Assembly (NCBI GenBank): GCA_030123605.1
Contig: CP126123.1
Span: 3,018,001-3,082,000 of the forward strand
Direction of reading: 5' to 3'
DNA: 64,000 nt
From: Nitrospira sp.
GTDB lineage: Bacteria > Nitrospirota > Nitrospiria > Nitrospirales > Nitrospiraceae
The notes under the pieces were generated by a model, which was not told the origin of the DNA, ran no database searches, and saw nothing but the letters and a program-made list of their open reading frames with translations. The position numbers and the translations under genes were made by a program. Shown here piece after piece: positions 8,297 through 16,861 of this stretch. Each line of letters begins with the position of its first letter. Within the stretch, counting starts at the first letter, position 1.

Positions 8297-9193
8297 TCAG
8301 GGGCGGCCGGATTCATCGGTCACATAGCGGGCTGCGTCAGCCATCCGGATCGTCGCGCCGGAGCGGAGTTCGGCGAAGATATCGTCCAGCCGTTTCCGGC
8401 GTTTCTCGGCCAGCAATTCCTGCCGGAGCCGTTCGCGGGTAGCTTGGTCTGCTTGGAGGATTTCCGGTTCCAGCGGACTCACCTTCAGGAGATAATAGCC
8501 CTTGTCCGTTTTGATCGGGTCGCTGACGGCTCCCGGATGCAGGGTGGGGATCACCGCATCGAGCTCCGGTTCCAACAGACCCTTGCGATAGGGGCCGAGG
8601 TCGCCGCCCTTGGCGCGGCTCCGTTCATCGACCGAATACCGCAGGGCAAATCGAGCGAAGTTGCCGCCGGCCTCCACCTGCCGCTTGAGATCCTTGGCCG
8701 CATAGATGTTCGGCAACAGCATGGTTGAGACCTGCACCTTGGGATTGGCCAGGAGCTGGTTGGCATGTTTGCCCAAGTATGCGTCCAACTCCTCTTTCGA
8801 GACCTCGACCTTCGTCTTGATCTTGTCCTTGAGCAACTCATCCAGAATCAATTGTTCACGATACCGCTGGGTCTTTTCACGGATCTCGTCCGATTGATCC
8901 AACCCCTGTTTGCGCGCCTCCTGCATCAACAACTCGCGCATGATCAATTCGTCGAGGAACCGACGTTTACCGCCTTCTTTCTCATAGCGGGCGCGCGTGG
9001 CTTCGGAGAGGTCTCCCCAACGCATGTCGAACTCGGACTGGGTGATGGAGCGGCCGTTGATCATGGCGACCACCGGCTCTTCTTGCGGAGGCTCGGTGCA
9101 GCTTGCCAGCGATCCCAGGGCGCAGAGCCCCAGTACGGCCCACGCCAGGCTTGCTCGCCGGTCAGAACTGTGCGGCTTAGGCGGTAACGTCAT
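8297..9193 (-). CDS. Lipoprotein PpiC/SurA-N-domain peptidyl-prolyl isomerase
   Basis: 298 residues. Signal peptide with lipobox LASC at about residues 29-32, so the mature protein should be lipid-anchored. The SurA-type N-domain (VAMINGRSITQSEFDMRWGD) leads into long charged helices with MRELLMQEARKQGLDQ. One parvulin domain follows: VSTMLLPN, FARFALRYSVDERSRAKGGDLG, and PIKTDKGYYLLKV. The pairing with a second SurA-like gene suggests a two-component folding factor for the periplasm or outer membrane, similar in idea to PrsA. It begins 29 bp after mfd and is probably co-transcribed. Confidence 0.87.
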   Translation of the reverse strand: MTLPPKPHSSDRRASLAWAVLGLCALGSLASCTEPPQEEPVVAMINGRSITQSEFDMRWGDLSEATRARYEKEGGKRRFLDELIMRELLMQEARKQGLDQSDEIREKTQRYREQLILDELLKDKIKTKVEVSKEELDAYLGKHANQLLANPKVQVSTMLLPNIYAAKDLKRQVEAGGNFARFALRYSVDERSRAKGGDLGPYRKGLLEPELDAVIPTLHPGAVSDPIKTDKGYYLLKVSPLEPEILQADQATRERLRQELLAEKRRKRLDDIFAELRSGATIRMADAARYVTDESGRP

Positions 9194-9222
9194 GCGGTCG
9201 GAAGGAACATCCTCTGCGAAAG

Positions 9223-12200
9223 TCAGGTCGAGCCGCTCTGTAGGCCCTCTGTGTTGGTACCATAGACGTGGAGGGTTTGCAAGGTTGCGTTGAGTTCCTG
9301 AAAGACCAAACTCCAGTCTTCATGCGGCATCTGGAGTTCGAACGACAGGGGAGACAGAAAACGCAGCCGTTTCTTGTACCGGTCCATCAAGGCCTGCACG
9401 GCGGCTTCAGATACCGCGGCCTTAGGATCGAAGGTGATCACGACGGCCTGGGGCTGTTCGACGACGGAACTCAACCGAAGCTGTTTGGCCATCAGCCGGA
9501 TCTGCATCAGTTCGAACAGGCGTTCGACCGGTTCAGGCGGATGGCCGTAGCGATCTTCGATTTCCCCGTGCATCATGGCCAGATCGCCGAGTTGCCCGCA
9601 GGAAGACAGCCGCTTGTAGAGCGACAGCCGTTGATGGCTGTCCGCCACGTAGTCTTCCGGGATAAAGGCGGAGACGCTGAGCCGCAATGTAGGGTCCGGC
9701 TCCTCCTCGACGACCTGTCCCTTGAGGCGCTGCACGGCCTGTTCCACCATTTGCAGATAGAGATCGAGCCCCACGGCCGCGATGTGACCGGACTGCTGCT
9801 TGCCGAGCAGATTTCCCGCGCCTCGGATTTCCAGGTCCGCTGCGGCGATGCGGAAGCCCGATCCCAGCTCCGTAAACTGCTGGATGGCGGTCAGCCGCTT
9901 CTGTGCGTCGTCCGAGAGCGAGCCTTCGTCCGGCACCAGAAAGTAGGCATAGGCCTGCTCCCCTCCACGTCCCACACGGCCGCGCAGTTGGTAGAGCTGC
10001 GCGAGTCCGAACGTATCGGCGCGATTGACGATGATCGTGTTGGCGGTCGGCACGTCGAGGCCTGATTGAATGATGGCCGAGGCCACCAGAATATCGGCTT
10101 CCCGGTGGAAGAACTTCAGCATCACGGCTTCCAGCGGTTTGGAATCCATCTGGCCGTGCGCCATCACGATGCGGGCTTCCGGCACCAATTCCTGCAGCCA
10201 GGCGCCGGTCCGTTCCATGGTCTCCACGCGATTGTGGACATAGTACGTTTGGCCGCCGCGGCCGAGTTCACGGAGAATCGCTTCCCGGATGGCCTTCTCG
10301 CTGAATCGCAGGACCTGCGTGCGGATCGCCAGGCGTCCCGACGGGGGCGTATCGATGATCGAGAGGTCGCGCACGGTCGCCATGGTCATTTGCAGCGTGC
10401 GCGGAATCGGCGTCGCCGTCAGGGTCAACACATCGACTTGCGTGCGCAATTGTTTCAACCGCTCTTTATGTTTCACGCCGAACCATTGCTCTTCGTCGAT
10501 GATGACGAGGCCGAGATTGCGGAACTGCACGTCCTTCTGCAGCAGCCGGTGGGTGCCGATGAGCACGTCCACCACCCCAGCCGCCGCGTCCTTCAGAATC
10601 GCCTTCGTGTCCTTGGAGGATTGAAACCGAGACAGCAGCGCGACGCGGGTGGGAAAGGGTGCAAACCGTTCGGCGAAATTATCATAATGTTGATGGGCGA
10701 GCAGGGTGGTCGGCACGAGGACGGCCACTTGGCGGTTTTCTTCGACCGCTTTGAAGGCGGCGCGCATCGCCACCTCGGTCTTGCCGTACCCCACGTCGCC
10801 GCAGACGAGGCGGTCCATCGGTTTGGTCGATGCCATGTCGTTCGCGATGTCTTCGATCGCCCGGCGCTGATCGGGAGTTTCTTCATATTCAAAGGCCGCT
10901 TCGAACTCGTGGTAGAGCAGGCTGTCCTTCCCGTAGGACGTACGATGGACCAATTCCCGATTGGCGTGGAGATCGACCAGTTCCTGCGCCATTTCCTCGA
11001 TGTCTTGTTTCACCCTCGCGGTCGTTTTGGCCCAACTGGTACCACCCAGCCGGTCCAGGCGGGGGACATGGGCGTCGGCCCCTGCGTAACGTTGGACCTG
11101 ATTCAACCGATCCAGCGGCACATAGAGCTTGTCCGTCCCGGCGAATTCGAGGACGAGAAAGTCGCTGTCGAAGTCTTGAACCGACAGGCGTCGCAACCCC
11201 TGATATTTGGCGATGCCGTATTGCACGTGCACGACAAAGTCGCCGACATTGAGATCCTCCAGCGAGGACAGGAACGTGGCCGCCTTGCTCTTGGGCGGGG
11301 GTTTGTGGCGGGCACCCTTGGCGAACAGTTCTTCTTCGGTCAGGACCACCAGGCGGAGGTCGGACGAGAGAAATCCGGCCGACACCTCGCCGTTCAATAC
11401 CGAAAACGGAGCCTTCTGTGTCGCGGCGGACGAAAGCGCCGAGGATTTCCATTCCACGGCGGGCCGATCATGTTCGCCGAAGAGGGCGAGCAGTCGGCCC
11501 ACTTGGCCTTGGCTGCGGGCAACCAACACGACCGGTCCGCTTTCGCGCAGGCGATCGAGAACCTCCAGCGTATGGCTGAACGCGGTGCCACGCAGGCCGA
11601 GGCCGACACTGGCCGGGGTTTGGGCCGGGCAGGCGATCACGGGGGTCCAACTCGCATCCGGCTCGGTCACCGGCTCAAGCGCGAGGGTGGCATACCCTTG
11701 CGTCGCGGCAAGGATCTGATCCCAGGTGAGGTACAGTCGGTCCGGAGTCGGATAGGGATTCGGGTCCGAGCGATCTTCGTGGCGAAGATAACCCTCTTCG
11801 ACGGCCTGCCAACATTCCGCGTTGTGGGCCTTGAGGACGTTTGGTTGATCCAGGACAAGCACCGGCGGCTGAGGAAAATAGTCGAGCAGGCTGTCCATCG
11901 TTCCGTAGACGGACGGAGCGTGCCATTCGGCGTCCGCAGCCAATGGAGTGAGGGCATCGGGCGCATCGTCCGGACGAATGAGTTCGCGGGCCGGCAACAC
12001 CACGGCTTGCTTGATTCTGTCGGTGGACTGTTGGGTGGAGGGGTCGAACAACCGGAGTGATTCGATCGTGTCGCCGAGAAATTCCACCCGCAAGGGGTCG
12101 GGATAGGCGGTGGAATAAATATCGACGATCCCGCCGCGAATGCTGAACTCGCCGGGAATTTCCACCACGGAACTCTTGCGATAGCCCACACGCAGCAGAC

Positions 12201-12696
12201 CGGAGACCAGTGTCTCCCGTTCCAGAGTGCCGTTCGGCTGAAACTGCAAGACGGCGTCGGTGAAGACCAGGGCCGGCAAGACTCGTTGCGTCAACGCCGG
12301 GATAGAGGTGAACAACACCGTACGCGCCGTCGTGCAGAGGCGATTGAGCGTCTGCATGCGGCGGGCCACCAGATCGATGTGCGGAGCGGTCGATTCGTAG
12401 GGCAGCGTTTCCCATTTCGGAAAGAGTGCCAGATCGTCGCCGGACAGGCCGCACAGGGTTCTGTAAAACAGCGTATCGCGGTAGAGCCGCTCCGCATCGT
12501 CATCGGTCTTGGAGACGACCAGCCAGCTGCGTTCGGCGAGGGGGCGGCTTGGTGCGTTCTGCGTGAGGACAGCGAGACTGAAGCCGGCCGTCGATCCGTG
12601 CAGACCTGTGAGGCAGGGCTTGCCCCCTCCGGTGCGGAGAGCCTCGATCGCAGGTGCGAGCCAGTTGGTGAGATGCGATGGAGGGATAGGCGGCAC
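9223..12696 (-). CDS. mfd: Transcription-repair coupling factor Mfd
   Basis: 1157 residues, the expected size. Mfd displaces RNA polymerase stalled at DNA lesions and recruits UvrA. Visible in order: the UvrB-like N-terminal module (TLPYESTAPHIDLVARRMQTL); the RNA-polymerase-interacting region starting at DFVVHVQYGIAKYQGL; and the RecG-like translocase with Walker A GDVGYGKTEVAMRAAF, DEEQWFGVKHKERLK and LTATPIPRTLQM. Next come SGLDVPTANTIIV and QLYQLRGRVGR, then the C-terminal TRCF domain (LSVSAFIPEDYV). It starts 7 bp after the adenylyltransferase gene. Confidence 0.97.
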   Translation of the reverse strand: MPPIPPSHLTNWLAPAIEALRTGGGKPCLTGLHGSTAGFSLAVLTQNAPSRPLAERSWLVVSKTDDDAERLYRDTLFYRTLCGLSGDDLALFPKWETLPYESTAPHIDLVARRMQTLNRLCTTARTVLFTSIPALTQRVLPALVFTDAVLQFQPNGTLERETLVSGLLRVGYRKSSVVEIPGEFSIRGGIVDIYSTAYPDPLRVEFLGDTIESLRLFDPSTQQSTDRIKQAVVLPARELIRPDDAPDALTPLAADAEWHAPSVYGTMDSLLDYFPQPPVLVLDQPNVLKAHNAECWQAVEEGYLRHEDRSDPNPYPTPDRLYLTWDQILAATQGYATLALEPVTEPDASWTPVIACPAQTPASVGLGLRGTAFSHTLEVLDRLRESGPVVLVARSQGQVGRLLALFGEHDRPAVEWKSSALSSAATQKAPFSVLNGEVSAGFLSSDLRLVVLTEEELFAKGARHKPPPKSKAATFLSSLEDLNVGDFVVHVQYGIAKYQGLRRLSVQDFDSDFLVLEFAGTDKLYVPLDRLNQVQRYAGADAHVPRLDRLGGTSWAKTTARVKQDIEEMAQELVDLHANRELVHRTSYGKDSLLYHEFEAAFEYEETPDQRRAIEDIANDMASTKPMDRLVCGDVGYGKTEVAMRAAFKAVEENRQVAVLVPTTLLAHQHYDNFAERFAPFPTRVALLSRFQSSKDTKAILKDAAAGVVDVLIGTHRLLQKDVQFRNLGLVIIDEEQWFGVKHKERLKQLRTQVDVLTLTATPIPRTLQMTMATVRDLSIIDTPPSGRLAIRTQVLRFSEKAIREAILRELGRGGQTYYVHNRVETMERTGAWLQELVPEARIVMAHGQMDSKPLEAVMLKFFHREADILVASAIIQSGLDVPTANTIIVNRADTFGLAQLYQLRGRVGRGGEQAYAYFLVPDEGSLSDDAQKRLTAIQQFTELGSGFRIAAADLEIRGAGNLLGKQQSGHIAAVGLDLYLQMVEQAVQRLKGQVVEEEPDPTLRLSVSAFIPEDYVADSHQRLSLYKRLSSCGQLGDLAMMHGEIEDRYGHPPEPVERLFELMQIRLMAKQLRLSSVVEQPQAVVITFDPKAAVSEAAVQALMDRYKKRLRFLSPLSFELQMPHEDWSLVFQELNATLQTLHVYGTNTEGLQSGST

Positions 12697-12703
12697 GAGG
12701 TCC

Positions 12704-13195
12704 TTAGGCTGTGGAGGCGCGGATCCGTTGCATCAACGTGGTCGTCGACACGCCGGGAACGAGTGGGATCGTTTGCACCAGTCCGCCGCGGGCCTCGACC
12801 GTCTCCCGTCCCACGATCCGATCGAGAGACCAGTCTCCGCCCTTGACGAGGATATCCGGTTGAATGGTTGCGATCAGCGCACCAGGGTCCGGCTCCGGAA
12901 AGATCACCACATGGTCCACGCAGGCCAGCGCGGCCAGGACCTCGGCCCGTTGGGCCTCCGGCACGATCGGGCGGTCGGTGCCTTTGTTCAAGGCACGCAC
13001 GGAATCGTCTGAATTCACGCCGACCACCAACAGATCACCGAGGTTGCGGGCTGCCTGCAGATAGCGGGTGTGGCCGATATGCATCAGGTCGAAACAACCG
13101 TTCGTGAACACGATCCTGCGTCCCTGCCGACGCTGTTCCGCCAGCAAGGGTGCGAGTCGGTCCCGCCCGATGACTTTGTTGTTCATACGATCCAC
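12704..13195 (-). CDS. rfaE2: D-glycero-beta-D-manno-heptose 1-phosphate adenylyltransferase (HldE C-domain type)
   Basis: 163-residue stand-alone nucleotidyltransferase. FTNGCFDLMHIGHTRYL holds the HxGH motif that binds the nucleotide phosphates. VGVNSDDSVRALNKG, RPIVPEAQRAEVLAAL and DILVKGGDW are hallmarks of the RfaE2 family. It makes ADP-D-glycero-D-manno-heptose for the LPS inner core. gmhA, the first enzyme of the pathway, lies 3 kb upstream on the same strand. The kinase domain (RfaE1/HldA) is not fused here and not in the window. Confidence 0.93.
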   Translation of the reverse strand: MDRMNNKVIGRDRLAPLLAEQRRQGRRIVFTNGCFDLMHIGHTRYLQAARNLGDLLVVGVNSDDSVRALNKGTDRPIVPEAQRAEVLAALACVDHVVIFPEPDPGALIATIQPDILVKGGDWSLDRIVGRETVEARGGLVQTIPLVPGVSTTTLMQRIRASTA

Positions 13196-13241
13196 CGTCG
13201 ATCCGAGGAAATCTCATCTTAGGGGGAGGTCGCCCCGCGAA

Positions 13242-14465
13242 TCAATGCCCGTCTTCCCGCGTGTCGGGCTTCACGCCTCCTGGTCGGCCTTTCCGTGTAG
13301 CAGGGCCGTCACGAACCTGGGGAAGGCCCCCCAAACGGACGACGCCGTTGCCGTGCCGTTCGATCAATTGATCGAGCACGGCGACGGCGTCTCGTTGTCG
13401 CCGGTCAAAGAGTGGTTCAGGGGCGGGGGTGAGGTCCGACAGGCCCAGGCCTACGAGACGATAGCGTGTTCTCGGCTGCAGCAGGTTTTTCAACGCCCGG
13501 CTGATGTCGGGCCACATGTCCGGATCGTAGTTCAAGGGCGTGGAGAATTTCCGTTGCCTCGTGGTGATGTGGAAATGCGCGTCCTTCAGCTTCACCGTGA
13601 ATGAACCAGCGGCCAGCCCGTCAAGCCGCAGGTCGTGCGCCAACTGCTCGAGAAAGCCATGGACGATCGGCTCCAGCAGGGCCGGATCATCGGTATCCTG
13701 GTCGAAGGTCGTCTCATGGCTCACACTCTTGGTCTCGCGGTCTGCGACTACCGGCTCGTTGTCGTGGCCTTGGGCGAGCGACCGGAGCGCCGTCAGCCCG
13801 GTGCCGAACAGGCGGAGCAAGGAGGTGGTGAAACGAGGTTCCAACAGATCACCGATGGCACGGAGTCCGATCCGTTCGAGTGCCTCGGCCGATTTGGGAC
13901 CGATGCCTGGTAACGAGCGGACCGACAACGGTGCGAGAAACGACGCTTCGGAACCGGGCTCGATCACCGCCAGCCCGTCCGGCTTGTGCGAGTCGGCGGC
14001 GATTTTTGCGACGGTTTTGCCGGAGGCCAGGGCAATGGTGCAGGTCAGGCCGGTTGTCCGGTGAATGTCGGTCTTGAGGGCCAGCCCCAACTCATGCGGA
14101 TCGGGATGGCGGGTCTGCAGCCTGGTCGTCTCCGCATAAAATTCGTCGATACTCGTCCACTCGGTTTCCGGGAAAAATCGATCTACGACTTCCTGTAATC
14201 GACGGTGTAATCGAGAGTAGAGCGGTCGATCGGGCGGCACGAGGATGAGGTCGGGGCAGAGTCGCAGGGCCTGGATGGTCGGCATGGCGGATCGCACCCC
14301 GAACCGGCGGACCGTGTAGCTGGCGGCCGCGATGGTGCCGCGCGGAGGTGGTCCTCCGACGGCGACCGGCTTACCCGCCAGCGACGGATCGGCCAGGGCA
14401 GCGGCCGAGGCAAACATGGCGTCGATGTCACCGAAGAGAATTTGTCTTGCCCAGCGTGCGGACAT
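13242..14465 (-). CDS. dinB: Y-family DNA polymerase IV
   Basis: 407 residues from the ATG at 14465, giving MSARWARQILFGDIDAMF; the catalytic Asp pair lies in DIDAMF and the Asp-Glu in WTSIDEFYAE. An open frame extends 77 codons upstream but is just the antisense of the SprT-like gene. Thumb and HhH region: VRSLPGIGPKSAEALERIG. The little-finger domain follows, with SVSHETTFDQDT. It performs error-prone bypass of damaged templates. The variant ILFGDIDAMFAS instead of the usual FHVDMDAFFAS is slightly divergent. The start overlaps the end of the SprT gene by 38 bp. No beta-clamp box was confirmed. Confidence 0.9.
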   Translation of the reverse strand: MSARWARQILFGDIDAMFASAAALADPSLAGKPVAVGGPPPRGTIAAASYTVRRFGVRSAMPTIQALRLCPDLILVPPDRPLYSRLHRRLQEVVDRFFPETEWTSIDEFYAETTRLQTRHPDPHELGLALKTDIHRTTGLTCTIALASGKTVAKIAADSHKPDGLAVIEPGSEASFLAPLSVRSLPGIGPKSAEALERIGLRAIGDLLEPRFTTSLLRLFGTGLTALRSLAQGHDNEPVVADRETKSVSHETTFDQDTDDPALLEPIVHGFLEQLAHDLRLDGLAAGSFTVKLKDAHFHITTRQRKFSTPLNYDPDMWPDISRALKNLLQPRTRYRLVGLGLSDLTPAPEPLFDRRQRDAVAVLDQLIERHGNGVVRLGGLPQVRDGPATRKGRPGGVKPDTREDGH

Positions 14466-15081
14466 GGAAGCCTTCTGCGAGCGTGAATGGAAGGACAAGC
14501 TGCGGGCCGGTGTCGATCGTCCGTACCTGGTCCGGTCGTCCGTCGTCCACTGCAATGACCACCTCACGCAGCGGCCCACGGCAGGACCCGCAACGGTGCC
14601 GGCGGGGCTGGATGGTCCGGCGTTGCCGTCGGTAGAGGTCTCCGCACTGTTGGCAGCGCCAGGCATATCGAGCCAGGGCGGCCACCTCCCTGCCAAGAGA
14701 ATGGTAGACCGTGATGCCGAGGCCGTCTTGATTCATCCGCGCCATCATACGGCGAAAATCGGCGCCATGGTTCGGGCGGCGCTTCAGGATATCGTACTGC
14801 CATTGATGGATCATTTCATGCGCGAGTGTGGTCATGGTCTCGCGGTCTTGGTGAGGGCCGTTCTCCCGGAGGAGAACCGCTGAGAGTTTGATGCAACGTC
14901 TGGTCGCATCACCCGTGCTCTGTGGGTGAGCCTGTCTCGGTCCGACCCGACAGACGAACATGCCGGCGGAGGAGGTCAGCCGCCGGCTCCATTCGATTCG
15001 AATCGCCGGCAGGGCGCCGCGAAAATAGCGGTTGTTCAGATCTGCCCAGATGGTGAGCAGCGGTTCAGTGGAGATCGACAT
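14428..15081 (-). CDS. SprT-like zinc metalloprotease
   Basis: 217 residues. The metal-binding motif is HEMIHQWQ (HExxH) in the middle of the protein, preceded by IWADLNNRYFRGALP. A C-terminal zinc ribbon has two Cys pairs, CQQCG and CGSCRG. That order is typical of SprT/Spartan-like proteins. The eukaryotic Spartan protease degrades DNA-protein crosslinks; the role of bacterial SprT proteins is less certain. Lying directly before and overlapping dinB, and near mfd, it fits a DNA-damage tolerance role, but that is inference. Confidence 0.88.
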   Translation of the reverse strand: MSISTEPLLTIWADLNNRYFRGALPAIRIEWSRRLTSSAGMFVCRVGPRQAHPQSTGDATRRCIKLSAVLLRENGPHQDRETMTTLAHEMIHQWQYDILKRRPNHGADFRRMMARMNQDGLGITVYHSLGREVAALARYAWRCQQCGDLYRRQRRTIQPRRHRCGSCRGPLREVVIAVDDGRPDQVRTIDTGPQLVLPFTLAEGFHVRTLGKTNSLR

Positions 15082-15134
15082 GACGGCCGGTAGTCTCGAC
15101 GACGAATGACTAGCACGAACGCCGGGCGGTGCTG

Positions 15135-16130
15135 TCAGCGGCCGGACAGTTCCTCCAGCACGGCGGCCGCTAACAGCGGCACCATGATCTCGTGATGGCC
15201 TGTTAGGGCGTATCCCTTGCCGCCCTTCTGGGTCGGCCTGCGCACGACGTTGGTCATGGGGCGATAGTGCGTGAGGAAATCCATGTTCACGGTCGTGATG
15301 TCCGTCAGCGGGTGGCCGAGATTGCGCCCGAGCGAGACGGCCTTCAGAAACACCTCCGGCAAAATGACGGCGGATCCGAGATTCAGATAGACCCCGCCTT
15401 CCATGCCGGAGACGACGGCGGTCAGGCGGCGAAAGTCGAGCAGTGAGCCCGCGCCGATCGCGGCCCCGTCGGCGGAGGGGTGCATGTGGATGATGTCGGT
15501 GCCGACGGCGACGTGCACGGTGACGGGAAGGCCCAGCCTGGTTCCGGCTGCCAGCAGGCTGGTGGCGCGATGCGGAAATTGCTGCTTGTGTCGATTGATG
15601 TAATGGCCGAGCGATTCGCCAAGGCCTTGGCCTGCTTTCATGCCCAGCGTGATGGCCTCGTTGAGCATGCGGCCGGTTTCTTCCGCCATGCCGAACCGGC
15701 CGGAGTCGATCTCCGCGTCCACTTCTTCGGAGGTGTGCCCCATGAAAGCCAGTTCGAAGTCATGGATGATCACGGCCCCGTTCATGGCGATTGCGGTCAC
15801 GATGCCGCGTTCCATCAGATCCACGAGGAGAGGCCCCAACCCCACCTTTACCACATGGGCGCCCATGCCGACGATGACCGGTCGTCCGCGGTGATGGGCC
15901 TTGGCAATGGCCTGCGCCACGTCCCGCAACGTCTTGACCGCGAGGATGTCGGGGAGCGAGTCGAGAAAGCGCTTGAACGATCCGCCGGTCCAGACCTTGG
16001 CGAAGTTCGAAAGTTGGACTTTGCTGTGACGACGTTGGAGCGGATAGGTCTTCAGACGCGATGCATCGATCGGCGGTATGATCGCACGCGGAGCAGAGGG
16101 GCTATCGTTGCGCTTACGCCTGGTCGGCAA
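15135..16130 (-). CDS. Conserved protein of unknown function in heptose/repair operon
   Basis: 331 residues from a TTG at 16130 preceded by GAGGA; an ATG at 16163 would overlap gmhA by 50 bp. Soluble, alpha/beta in appearance. Conserved-looking stretches are GMGAHVVKVGLGP, AIAMNGAVIIHDFELAFMG, GTDIIHMHPSADGAAIG and VVSGMEGGVYLNLGSAVILPEVF. Glycine-rich turns (GMGAH, GSAV) and several His residues suggest a nucleotide- or sugar-binding enzyme. I considered a deoxyhypusine-synthase-like fold but cannot confirm it. Its position straight after gmhA hints at a role with phosphosugars. Confidence 0.8.
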   Translation of the reverse strand: MPTRRKRNDSPSAPRAIIPPIDASRLKTYPLQRRHSKVQLSNFAKVWTGGSFKRFLDSLPDILAVKTLRDVAQAIAKAHHRGRPVIVGMGAHVVKVGLGPLLVDLMERGIVTAIAMNGAVIIHDFELAFMGHTSEEVDAEIDSGRFGMAEETGRMLNEAITLGMKAGQGLGESLGHYINRHKQQFPHRATSLLAAGTRLGLPVTVHVAVGTDIIHMHPSADGAAIGAGSLLDFRRLTAVVSGMEGGVYLNLGSAVILPEVFLKAVSLGRNLGHPLTDITTVNMDFLTHYRPMTNVVRRPTQKGGKGYALTGHHEIMVPLLAAAVLEELSGR

Positions 16131-16692
16131 GAACCTGGTCCTCGATGAGTTCGCAGAGCACATGGCCTAAGGTGATGTGACTTTCCTGAATGCGGGCGGT
16201 GACCGTCGAGGGCACGACAAAGGCATAATCGACCATTCCCGCCAGCTTGCCTCCTGATCCACCGGTCCAGGCGACGGTGGTGAGGCCGCACTCGCGCGCC
16301 GTGTCGATTCCTCTCAAGACGTTCGGCGAGTTGCCGCTGGTGCTGATCGCGATCGCGATGTCGCCCTTCTGCCCATGGGCGTGGACCTGGCGGGCGAAGA
16401 GTTCCTCGAAGCCGTAGTCGTTGGCGATGCAGGTGATGGCGGCAATGTCGGTGGCGAGGGCGATGGCCGGCAGGGGGGCGCGCTCGCGTTTGTAACGGCC
16501 GACGAACTCAGCCGCGATGTGCGCGGCGTCGGTCGCACTGCCGCCGTTGCCGAAGAGCAAGACTTTGCGACCTTCGCGGAAGGCGCGGCCCATCAGCTGC
16601 GCGACCTGGGCGATCTTGTCGGCATGCTCCCGCGCGAACCGCCGCTTGATCTCGGCGCTCTCGTCGAAGGCCTTGATGGCGAAGTCTTTCAT
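16114..16692 (-). CDS. gmhA: Sedoheptulose-7-phosphate isomerase
   Basis: 192 residues, SIS domain. VLLFGNGGSATDAAHIAAEFVGRY, residue 45 onwards, is the GmhA sugar-phosphate signature. AITCIANDYGFEELFARQV, ISTSGNSPNVLRGI and the C-terminal HITLGHVLCELIED with the catalytic His/Glu residues follow. It converts sedoheptulose 7-phosphate to D-glycero-D-manno-heptose 7-phosphate, first step of ADP-heptose synthesis for LPS. It heads the minus-strand run that reaches the HldE-type gene and mfd. Confidence 0.95.
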   Translation of the reverse strand: MKDFAIKAFDESAEIKRRFAREHADKIAQVAQLMGRAFREGRKVLLFGNGGSATDAAHIAAEFVGRYKRERAPLPAIALATDIAAITCIANDYGFEELFARQVHAHGQKGDIAIAISTSGNSPNVLRGIDTARECGLTTVAWTGGSGGKLAGMVDYAFVVPSTVTARIQESHITLGHVLCELIEDQVLADQA

Positions 16693-16781
16693 CGGTGGGA
16701 TTGTAGGGAAGCCGCTGTTTCTCTGTCAAACGACAAGGAGGTGCGGTAGAGCTTCATTTTGAAATGGTCAATAGGTGAAAT

Positions 16782-16815
16782 AAAAACGGCGACCCGATTG
16801 CAACCGGATCACCGT
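16782..16815 (-). terminator. Rho-independent terminator after the trypsin-like protease
   Basis: On the minus strand an imperfect hairpin (arms 16786-16796 and 16805-16815, pairing ACGG/CCGT, GA/TC and CCG/CGG) is followed by a T run (TTTTTA). It lies 45 bp past the stop of the protease gene. Confidence 0.6.
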
Positions 16816-16861
16816 CAGAAGAATGTGAGAGAAAACCTGAAGGGCCTGAAACGCGGCGAGA

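Noticed and set aside
10066-12060. 664-codon open frame on the plus strand
   Set aside because: Antisense to mfd, whose motifs are certain; composition is His/Arg-rich as expected for a shadow frame.
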